20,237 bases of DNA from the NCBI GenBank assembly GCA_030667735.1, contig DAOUVG010000002.1, forward strand, positions 1-20,237, written 5' to 3'. The notes beneath the pieces were generated by a model. That model was not told the origin of the DNA. It saw only the letters and a program-made list of their open reading frames with translations, and searched no databases. Source of the DNA: Dehalococcoidales bacterium. GTDB lineage: Bacteria; Chloroflexota; Dehalococcoidia; Dehalococcoidales; Fen-1064. Positions 14,775 through 20,237 of the stretch are shown piece after piece. How positions within the stretch are numbered: position 1 is the stretch's first letter; each line of letters begins with the position of its first letter. A program made the translations under genes and the position numbers.

Positions 14775-15146
14775 CTATCCTGACCTGACACGCTCGGTGA
14801 TTTTGGTGCCTCTGGCAATCTCCTGTATGGAGTGCTTCCTGGCACCGAGCTTCTCAATGAGCACCTCTGCTGCCTTCTCCGGTTGCACCGTAGTGCCACA
14901 GGTGAAGATGTCGGCGGCGGCGTAGCCATATTCCGGCCAGGTATGGATGAAGAGATGGGACTCGGCGACGACTACCACGCCGCTTATCCCGTGCGGGTTG
15001 AACCGGTGGAAAGACTCTCCCATCACCGTTGCCCCGGCCTCATTGGCCGCCGCTAGCATAGCCTCTTTGAGCGTGTCCAGGTTATTCAGAATCTCCTCGT
15101 TGCAGTCTTCCAGTTCCATCAATAAGTGTCTTCCTAGTGCATTCAA
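14775..15146 (-). CDS. speD: S-adenosylmethionine decarboxylase proenzyme, prokaryotic class 1B
   Basis: SpeD self-cleaves to create a pyruvoyl cofactor and decarboxylates SAM, giving the aminopropyl donor used by the adjacent aminopropyltransferase. At 123 residues it has the bacterial short-form length. Cleavage would occur at Glu62-Ser63 in [20 protein letters not shown] (58-77), and His68 and Cys83 (in DIFTCG) match the processing and catalytic residues of the Thermotoga maritima enzyme at identical numbers. The start gives the usual N-terminus (MNALGRHLL). GGGAGGG lies 11 nt upstream of the ATG, a rather long spacing. Confidence 0.95.
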   Translation of the reverse strand: MNALGRHLLMELEDCNEEILNNLDTLKEAMLAAANEAGATVMGESFHRFNPHGISGVVVVAESHLFIHTWPEYGYAAADIFTCGTTVQPEKAAEVLIEKLGARKHSIQEIARGTKITERVRSG

Positions 15147-15179
15147 TCACCAGCCCTCCCTAGAAGATTTCTCTGGTTA

Positions 15180-15220
15180 CCTGATTCTCTAAGGCAAATC
15201 AGGCACGCCAGATTCTGGCG
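15180..15220 (-). other. tandem hairpins in the speD leader
   Basis: On the minus strand two stem-loops precede speD. One is CGCCAG/CTGGCG around a 3-nt loop (15206-15220). The other is CCTGATT/AATCAGG around a 10-nt loop (15180-15203). Neither is followed by a T-tract. A weak promoter candidate, ACGACA (plus 15252-15247) and TATATA (plus 15229-15224) with 17 bp between, would start the message in the first stem. They could be post-transcriptional control elements or the transcript end of the upstream gene. Confidence 0.3.
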
Positions 15221-15262
15221 CAATATATACCCGGCATCAGCCTTCGTGTCGTAAGGCTCTGA

Positions 15263-16252
15263 CTAGGCGTCCAGGCCCAGCCCCTTGTAAAGTGCCGGAA
15301 AATCGAGGTAGTCCTCGATGAGGTCGCTGAGTCTTGGCAGCTTCTCCACGCTGAAACGGGTCCTGGCCATGGCGTCTTCGATGTTAGAGACAATGGTGGC
15401 CACATCATCTTTGGCCATGATAATGGGAACCTTCTTGTCCTCCGCCTGGCCCATAATCTGTGCCAGCGGTTGCTGCTCGCCACTGAGGACAAGGCAGCGG
15501 GTGGATGTTTGCAGCGCCGCCAGTTGCATATCGGCCCGTTCACTCTTCAGTACGGCTACCTTGTTGTCCTTGATGCCGTAGTACAGCGGGCCGGTGTCCA
15601 CAGTCATTGCCCCCAGCATGAAGTTCTCCGCCAGCTCCTCAGATTTATCTGCGCTGTTCAGTATCTCCCCATTGATGCCAGCGGCCAGCTCCCCGATTGT
15701 CAGGGTAAAGAGTGCCCTGTCTTCAGGAAGTACGGCCAGAACCTTCAATCCGGCAGCAGCAAAGGCCGGTTCTGCCTGGCTGCGTACCTGTCCTGACTGG
15801 CTTGCCGGCACCTTGTTCAGGACTACGCCGAGTACGCGGTCGCCGAACAGCTTGCGGGCTTCGGTCATCCTGTCTCCGGGTGACTCTTCAGGTCCACCTA
15901 CTATGATAACCTTCGCATCCAGTGCCGCCACCGTGTCCCGAGCGGTCTCATTGGGTTCGTCAGTACCCTCGATAATGACGATGTCCCTGGTCTCAGCGAC
16001 CCGGTCGTAGGCCTGCTTGACCTGACCGGACAGCTTGCCCGCGTCTCCAAGCACGGGGCAGATGTCCTCGGGGGCTTCATCCAGGGAGAGAATGCTCTTC
16101 ATCAGCGCAGCGTCGCTGTCAGCACCCTCCTGTGTGATTGGCTTGAGGAAGCCTACCTTCTTACCGTCGTTGACCAGGTGTTGCGCCAGCCCGGCACAGA
16201 CGGTGGTTTTCCCACCGCTCTCTGCCAAAGAGGTTATGTACAAAGCAACCAC
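15263..16252 (-). CDS. BioD-like ATPase with DRTGG domain (phosphotransacetylase N-terminal-like)
   Basis: A 329-residue cytoplasmic protein of the COG0857 type. It has an N-terminal BioD/CobQ-like P-loop domain (ALYITSLAESGGKTT, Lys15) with LKPITQEGADSD and IIEGTDEPNE behind it, then a C-terminal DRTGG domain (about 205-305) with TVDTGPLYYG and SERADMQLAALQTSTRCLVL. The canonical first glycine of the P-loop is Leu9. The catalytic phosphotransacetylase domain that such modules precede in Pta is absent, so this is the stand-alone form, of unknown function. GTG at 16252 is chosen because AAGGAGGG sits nine bases upstream and the homologous region begins there. The longer open frame to 16372 would translate the promoter. 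An AGCCTT/AAGGCT stem (15239-15258) follows the stop. Confidence 0.78.
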   Translation of the reverse strand: MVALYITSLAESGGKTTVCAGLAQHLVNDGKKVGFLKPITQEGADSDAALMKSILSLDEAPEDICPVLGDAGKLSGQVKQAYDRVAETRDIVIIEGTDEPNETARDTVAALDAKVIIVGGPEESPGDRMTEARKLFGDRVLGVVLNKVPASQSGQVRSQAEPAFAAAGLKVLAVLPEDRALFTLTIGELAAGINGEILNSADKSEELAENFMLGAMTVDTGPLYYGIKDNKVAVLKSERADMQLAALQTSTRCLVLSGEQQPLAQIMGQAEDKKVPIIMAKDDVATIVSNIEDAMARTRFSVEKLPRLSDLIEDYLDFPALYKGLGLDA

Positions 16253-16288
16253 GTTATTACACCCTCCTTGAGGACATTCCAAATAGGT

Positions 16289-16317
16289 ATTATAAACCTT
16301 TATGCCCGTTTGGTAAA
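16289..16317 (-). promoter_or_regulatory. promoter of the DRTGG-domain gene
   Basis: On the minus strand TTTACC (plus 16317-16312) and a perfect TATAAT (plus 16294-16289) are spaced by 17 bp. The expected start near 16282 gives a 30-nt leader with AAGGAGGG before the GTG codon. This supports the shorter start for the gene. Confidence 0.55.
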
Positions 16318-16399
16318 GGAGAACAGGAATCGCTATACTCTCGTTCGGAAAGGCAGGTGACACTTGTTCCAATAATCTTCACCAATGTCTGGAATGTAC

Positions 16400-16860
16400 C
16401 AACCTATCCCCCTTGACGCCTCTTCCCAAGTCCTTACCAGAATAATGCAACACTCAATTAGGTGCGAACAACCCCTGCCGACAACCTATCCCCACACCGT
16501 TTTGGGGTGTCAAGAGGGGTTCCGCCTCTTCTGAGAGGCGCCCCCTCTGAAGGGGGATTCCAAGGGGGTACCCCCCTTGATTCGGCTTCCCCCCAACAGA
16601 ACCTTCGCACTTGTGTATGCTTTATCCCGTGTGGCCCAGACGGGAAGAAAAAAGAAAGATGGGGATTTCAAAGGGGTACCCCCATTGTCGTTTCCCTCTG
16701 CCCAGCGGCACTCCCAACCTCTGTCATTCTGAACGGAACGCAGTTCAGTGAAGAATCTCATGGTCGTTCAGGACAGGCTCAGCAAAGCAATCTCTCCCTT
16801 TAGTGAAGGGAGATTGAGAGGGATTCCCCCGGACCCTCCAGGGAAGAATGCAGTCACCAA
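16400..16860. repeat. cluster of short GC-rich inverted and direct repeats in a gene-free region
   Basis: No convincing gene lies between 16253 and 17154. Within it I see these elements. A 12-bp direct repeat CAACCTATCCCC is at 16400-16411 and 16482-16493. Hairpins are CGCCTCT/AGAGGCG (16523-16540), CCCCCT/AGGGGG (16541-16556), AAGGGGG/CCCCCTT (16562-16578), CTGAAC/GTTCAG (16729-16748) and TCTCCCTT/AAGGGAGA (16793-16813). A 28-bp direct repeat is at 16552-16579 and 16660-16687 (24 of 28 identical). The segment 16721-16760 (CTGTCATTCTGAAC ... GAAGAATCTC) resembles a widely seen bacterial intergenic repeat, from memory. Apparent open frames here have low-complexity proline/glycine-rich translations. 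From 16860 to 17026 I see nothing definite. Confidence 0.6.
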
Positions 16861-17026
16861 CACAAACACAAGCCCGTCTCTGCTCATCTACTTACCATAT
16901 CTACTTCTGAGTAGACATAACTCGAAAAACAAATCACGCCTGACCAGCCTCGAATTGTTTCCCGGATATTTTATTTCTGGCACTATTCTGTCGTTTCGCC
17001 TGTAGCTCCCGCCCCCCCCTGAACTA

Positions 17027-17055
17027 TTGCAATAGTACCGCTGAGGTTGTACAAT
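17027..17055 (+). promoter_or_regulatory. pyr operon promoter
   Basis: TTGCAA (17027-17032) and TACAAT (17050-17055) are spaced by 17 bp. The start near 17062 would place the PyrR-binding element at the very 5' end of the transcript, the usual arrangement for this type of attenuator. Confidence 0.65.
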
Positions 17056-17066
17056 TACCGGTAGAG

Positions 17067-17134
17067 CCTTTAAGCTGGTCCCGTGAGGCTGGCAAGGGAA
17101 ATAGTGAGCCTGATAGTCAGACCTCTTGCCGGCC
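17067..17134 (+). promoter_or_regulatory. PyrR-dependent attenuator: binding hairpin and competing antiterminator
   Basis: The PyrR-binding element is recognisable: GTCCCGTGAGGCT (17078-17090) matches the Bacillus consensus GUCCAGAGAGGCU at 11 of 13 positions. It folds with an upper stem CTGGTC/GGCTGG (17075-17080 with 17087-17092), an asymmetric purine-containing bulge TAAG on the 5' side, and a lower stem CCTT/AAGG (17067-17070 with 17094-17097). The alternative antiterminator pairs GGCTGGCAAGGG (17087-17098) with CTCTTGCCGGCC (17123-17134), 12 bp with two G-U pairs. It destroys both the PyrR hairpin and the 5' arm of the terminator. By the Bacillus model, UMP/UTP-bound PyrR stabilises the binding hairpin and so allows termination when pyrimidines are plentiful. 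Confidence 0.88.
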
Positions 17135-17154
17135 GTAGCGAGAGGTCTTTTTTT
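17119..17154 (+). terminator. pyr attenuator terminator, with the pyrR ribosome binding site in its 3' arm
   Basis: AGACCTCTTGC (17119-17129) pairs with GCGAGAGGTCT (17138-17148), 11 bp with one G-U, around an 8-nt loop, followed by T at 17148-17154. The pyrR ATG begins at the next base. AGAGGT (17141-17146) in the 3' arm is the only ribosome binding site at proper distance (8 nt) from that ATG, so the folded terminator also hides it. Confidence 0.9.
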
Positions 17155-17706
17155 ATGCCTGATAGAGTAATAATGAGCTCGGGGGATGTCGGACGGTCGC
17201 TGGCGCGCATCGCCCACGAGATTATCGAGCGTAACCAGGAGCTTGCGAACCTGGTGTTTGTTGGCATGCATACTCGCGGGGCACCACTGGCCAGACGTCT
17301 CGCCGCCAATGTCGCCCGGTTTGGCGGGCCGGAACTGCCGGTTGGCACCCTCGATATCAGTCTCTATCGTGACGACCTGTCCTATCTTGATGAGCAGCCT
17401 GTAGTGCAGCACACCGACATCCCGGTTGGTATTGAAGGTAAGTCGGTGGTGCTGGTTGATGACGTACTCTATACCGGTCGCAGTGTTCGTGCCGCCATGG
17501 ATGCTCTGATTGACCTCGGTCGCCCTCAGTCGATTCACCTGGTAGTGCTTATTGACCGTGGGCACCGCGAGTTGCCGATACGGGCCGACTACGTGGGCAA
17601 GAATGTGCCCAGTGCGCGTGATGAGGATATCAGAGTCAGGTTGATGGAGACTGACGGGGTCGATGAGGTGGCCATCACTGATAAGGTAGCTTCCGGTTTG
17701 CCCTGA
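17155..17706 (+). CDS. pyrR: bifunctional pyr operon regulator / uracil phosphoribosyltransferase PyrR
   Basis: PyrR binds pyr mRNA and also has phosphoribosyltransferase folding and often uracil phosphoribosyltransferase activity. The 183-residue protein shows [14 protein letters not shown] (14-27), [15 protein letters not shown], the conserved [13 protein letters not shown], and the PRPP-binding loop [20 protein letters not shown] at 17155 gives the normal PyrR N-terminus. The frame stays open upstream to a GTG at 17083, but that part is the attenuator and would add 24 residues with no family match. ATG at 17173 is too late for the family. It is the first gene of pyrR-pyrB-pyrC, directly controlled by the leader it recognises. 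Confidence 0.95.
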   Translation: MPDRVIMSSGDVGRSLARIAHEIIERNQELANLVFVGMHTRGAPLARRLAANVARFGGPELPVGTLDISLYRDDLSYLDEQPVVQHTDIPVGIEGKSVVLVDDVLYTGRSVRAAMDALIDLGRPQSIHLVVLIDRGHRELPIRADYVGKNVPSARDEDIRVRLMETDGVDEVAITDKVASGLP

Positions 17707-17742
17707 ACAATGGGTTAGTAGGTAGTTCTGAAGGGAGGGATA

Positions 17743-19170
17743 ATGGGTCTGTCAGATAGAAGCCTGATAACCATGGATGACCTGTCCAGCAGGGAAATGG
17801 AAGCCCTGTTTTCCATGACCGACGAGATGGCCGACACAATGGGGGACCAGTATAACGTCTGCCAGGGCAAGATAATGGCCAGTCTCTTTCTTGAGCCGAG
17901 CACCCGGACGCGCCTCTCATTTGAGACGGCAATGCACCGGCTCGGCGGCAATGTCATCACCGTGGCCGATGCCAAAGTAACGTCGTTGGCCAAGGGGGAG
18001 AGCCTGGCTGATATGGCCCGGGTTGTTGGGAGCTATGCCGACATCATAGTTGTCAGGCACCCGTGGGAGGGGGCTGCCCGAGTGGTGGCCGACTACGCGG
18101 GTATACCGGTGATAAATGCCGGCGACGGCGGCCACCAGCATCCAACTCAGACGCTGTGTGACCTGTATACCATCAGGAAAGAACGGGGGGATATCCGCGG
18201 ACTGAGAATTGCCCTCTGGGGTGACCTGAAATATGGGCGGACGATTCACTCGCTTATCTTTGCCCTGGCCAAGTTCGGTGCGGATATGCTCTTCTGTCCC
18301 AGTCCCGGCCTCGAGGTACCGGAGAACATCGTTCGGAAACTGATCGCAGAATACGGTGGCCAGGTGGAGCGGGTTGCCGCTTCTGACCGTGCTGTTAAGG
18401 ATGCTTTCCCTCTGGACGCGGTGTATGTCACGCCGAGCAGCCCCCACCAGCTGGCAATGATGCCGAATATCAACCTCGAGGCGGAGTTGAGGGAGGGAGT
18501 CGATGCCCTCTATGTTACTCGACCACAGAAGGAAAGATTTATCACTGGTACGGAACAAGAGGGGCTGAAGGAGAGGTATCCCGTGGTGGACAAGAAGCTT
18601 CTCAGGGGCAGGGAGTTCCGCAAGACGATTGTGATGCACCCGCTACCTCGCGTGGACGAGCTTGCCTATGATATTGATGCCGACCCCAGAAGCATATACT
18701 TCCAGCAGGCGGCTCGTGGTGTGCCGATACGAATGGCGCTTCTGGCTCTGCTCCTGGGAGCCAGGGAGTGGCCGGCGTCGAGTACGGCAGGACCAACCAT
18801 TCCGGGAGTGGAGTACCCCGTGTACCGGCGGGACAGCGGAGTGAGGTGCGACAATCCGGCCTGTGTATCGGTACAGGAAAGCGAGGCCCAGTACCTCAAG
18901 CCGGAGTTCAAGGTGGTCAGTCGCGACCCGCTGACACTGCGGTGTGTCTACTGCGAGCATGGCTACCAGCCGGAGTATGTAGCCACCACGGACTGGCACG
19001 AGGGCAAACTGGAATACAAGATATACCACCGCGCCGACAGTCATTGGGCGAAGAGAATCAAACCGGAGAACCTGATTGTCTTCACTTCTGCGGAAGAGGC
19101 CGAGGCCCACGGTTACAAGGCCGGCCGGTATCCGGGGACACAACACAGGGAGAACGACACCGGGGAGTGA
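17743..19170 (+). CDS. pyrB: aspartate carbamoyltransferase fused to a PyrI-like zinc domain and an Ada-like tail
   Basis: ATCase condenses carbamoyl phosphate with aspartate in UMP synthesis. Residues 1 to about 340 are a complete catalytic chain: FLEPSTRTRLSFE (49-61), the SLAKGES loop (81-87, Lys84), GDGGHQHPTQTL (127-138) and MHPLPRVDEL (298-307). Beyond it, about 135 residues are unusual for PyrB. Residues 369-404 hold CDNPAC and CVYC, the CX4C...CX2C pattern of the zinc domain of PyrI (CPNSNC ... CKYC in E. coli). There is no room for PyrI's allosteric nucleotide-binding domain. Residues 426-461 (KIYHRADSHWAKRIKPENLI onward) look like an Ada-type metal-binding module whose cysteines are replaced (Ser433 and AGRYP). 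AAGGGAGGG (17731-17739) precedes the ATG. The stop overlaps the pyrC region by one base. Confidence 0.93.
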   Translation: MGLSDRSLITMDDLSSREMEALFSMTDEMADTMGDQYNVCQGKIMASLFLEPSTRTRLSFETAMHRLGGNVITVADAKVTSLAKGESLADMARVVGSYADIIVVRHPWEGAARVVADYAGIPVINAGDGGHQHPTQTLCDLYTIRKERGDIRGLRIALWGDLKYGRTIHSLIFALAKFGADMLFCPSPGLEVPENIVRKLIAEYGGQVERVAASDRAVKDAFPLDAVYVTPSSPHQLAMMPNINLEAELREGVDALYVTRPQKERFITGTEQEGLKERYPVVDKKLLRGREFRKTIVMHPLPRVDELAYDIDADPRSIYFQQAARGVPIRMALLALLLGAREWPASSTAGPTIPGVEYPVYRRDSGVRCDNPACVSVQESEAQYLKPEFKVVSRDPLTLRCVYCEHGYQPEYVATTDWHEGKLEYKIYHRADSHWAKRIKPENLIVFTSAEEAEAHGYKAGRYPGTQHRENDTGE

Positions 19171-19172
19171 TG

Positions 19173-20237
19173 ATGCCTTTGCTTGTCCGGGGAGGCCGGT
19201 TGTTCGACCCCGCTCAGGGGATAGATAGCACCGGCAGCTTGCTTATCGATGGAGGCACTATCTCCTGGCTGGGTGCGGGAGAGGCTGCACCGCCGTCGTC
19301 CACTTATGATGTTCTTTCAGCCAGTGGACTCCTTGTTTGCCCCGCGTTTATTGACCTGCACTGCCATCTCAGGGAGCCGGGTTTCGAGGAGAAAGAGACC
19401 ATCAGCACCGGGACCCTGGCGGCCGCCCGGGGGGGCTTCACCACCGTTTGCTGTATGCCTAATACAGAACCACCGCTGGACAATAGAGCCATCATCAAAC
19501 GTGTGCTGACGACGGCTGCCGAAGAAGGCGTGGTCCGGGTACTGCCGGTGGGCTGCATTACACAAGGCCGGAAGGGCGGGGAACTGGTGGACATGGCGGA
19601 GTTGGCCTCGGCGGGCGTTATCGGATTCAGCGACGACGGCGACCCCGTGTCGGACGCGGAACTGATGAGGCACGCGCTACAGATAGCACGGAGTCTTGGT
19701 CTACCGGTTATCGAGCACTGCGAGGACAAAGCCCTCACCGGAGACGGAGTTCTCAACGAAGGTATAGTATCGGCGCGACTGGGACTTCATGGCATCCCCG
19801 CTGCGGCCGAGGAGAGAATGGTGGCGCGCAATATCGGGCTGGCCGGTTCGACAGGGGGACACCTGCACGTGGCGCATGTATCTACGAAAGGCTCCGTTGA
19901 GCTTGTCCGCCGTGCCAAACAGGAAGGCTTGAATGTGACCGCCGAGGTAACGCCCCACCACCTGACGTTGACGGAAGAAGAGGTAGCCGCCTGCGGGACC
20001 AATGCCAGGGTCAATCCGCCCCTGCGGACGGAGCAGGATATAGAAGCCCTTATCGAGGGGCTGGTGGATGATACGATAGATGCCATTGCCACCGACCACG
20101 CACCGCATACGGAAGCGGAGAAGAATCGGGGGCTGGAGCAGGCACCATCCGGCATCAGCGGTTTTGAGACTGCCTTCGGGGCTTTGATGAGCCTGGTCCA
20201 TACCGGTCGCTTGCCTCTGTCCACCCTCATCAGGAAA
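19173..20237 (+). CDS. pyrC: dihydroorotase PyrC, type I (3' end outside the window)
   Basis: Dihydroorotase closes carbamoyl-aspartate to dihydroorotate, the step after ATCase. The frame is open to the last base, so the gene is partial. About 355 residues are visible of the roughly 430 usual for this class. Conserved metal and substrate sites are present: DLHCHLREPGFEEKET (HXH), MPNTEPPLD, GFSDDGDPV (bridging Asp region), VIEHCED, LHVAHVST, EVTPHHL and the catalytic ATDHAPH. GGGGAG at 19162-19167 suits the ATG at 19173. The ATG at 19170, overlapping the pyrB TGA by one base, is an in-frame alternative. It belongs to the PyrR-controlled operon. Confidence 0.94.
   Translation, partial: MPLLVRGGRLFDPAQGIDSTGSLLIDGGTISWLGAGEAAPPSSTYDVLSASGLLVCPAFIDLHCHLREPGFEEKETISTGTLAAARGGFTTVCCMPNTEPPLDNRAIIKRVLTTAAEEGVVRVLPVGCITQGRKGGELVDMAELASAGVIGFSDDGDPVSDAELMRHALQIARSLGLPVIEHCEDKALTGDGVLNEGIVSARLGLHGIPAAAEERMVARNIGLAGSTGGHLHVAHVSTKGSVELVRRAKQEGLNVTAEVTPHHLTLTEEEVAACGTNARVNPPLRTEQDIEALIEGLVDDTIDAIATDHAPHTEAEKNRGLEQAPSGISGFETAFGALMSLVHTGRLPLSTLIRK

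Noticed and set aside
16253..16372. 40-residue N-terminal extension of the DRTGG-domain protein
   Set aside because: It would translate a TTTACC-N17-TATAAT promoter and the AAGGAGGG site; homology-like sequence starts at the GTG at 16252.
16462..16803. 113-codon open frame on the plus strand, with an 83-codon frame opposite
   Set aside because: Translation is low-complexity Pro/Gly/Ser from GC-rich repeats, and stems and direct repeats explain the sequence; no plausible protein.
16400..16860. CRISPR array
   Set aside because: Repeats are few, unequal in spacing and imperfect; there are no regular spacers and no cas genes.
16748..17005. 85-codon open frame between the repeats and the pyr promoter
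   Set aside because: No ribosome binding site or family feature; it begins in a repeat unit.

Overview
The window is about 20 kb of ordinary chromosomal bacterial DNA, mostly GC-rich, with one visibly AT-richer stretch (about 7440-11980). It has no rRNA, tRNA, CRISPR array, transposase or phage gene that I can see. Gene content (a COG0731-type radical SAM protein, MobB with a C-terminal extension, a CooC-like ATPase, an Acr3/ArsP-type arsenic operon, bacterial SpeD with a thermospermine-type aminopropyltransferase, a PyrR-regulated pyr operon) and GC-rich intergenic repeats suggest an anaerobic bacterium, possibly a Chloroflexota/Dehalococcoidia-like lineage. That placement is inference from protein style and was not tested by a search.

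Layout. (1) 159-2481, plus strand: mobB, a radical SAM gene and a CooC-like P-loop ATPase, the last two overlapping by ATGA; this looks like a metallocofactor-maturation operon. (2) 2509-7416, minus strand: mutL, a SAM-dependent methyltransferase and a pcrA/uvrD helicase. Each has its own recognisable promoter, and the pcrA transcript appears leaderless. (3) 7478-11832, plus strand: an arsenic/thiol-redox operon of arsR, an ArsP-type permease, a CPRC mini-thioredoxin, a lipoprotein thioredoxin, ccdA, a 69-residue unknown and acr3. It starts with a near-consensus promoter overlapping a strong palindromic operator, and contains no arsC. (4) 11981-12766: an enoyl-CoA hydratase, separated by a 19-bp bidirectional hairpin terminator from a convergent EamA-type exporter (12845-13747). 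(5) 13849-16252, minus strand: speE-like and speD genes in tight tandem, and a BioD-like/DRTGG-domain ATPase. (6) 16253-17026: about 770 bp without a gene, much of it a cluster of short GC-rich inverted and direct repeats. (7) 17027-20237, plus strand: promoter, a full PyrR attenuator, pyrR, pyrB and pyrC (cut by the window end).

The points most worth a second look are these: PyrB carries a C-terminal PyrI-like zinc ribbon with no allosteric domain, followed by a cysteine-stripped Ada-like tail; the PyrR attenuator's terminator stem also contains the pyrR ribosome binding site; the ars operon combines two efflux families with a cytoplasm-to-exterior thiol relay; and the CooC-like ATPase lacks both the signature lysine and the CXC nickel site.
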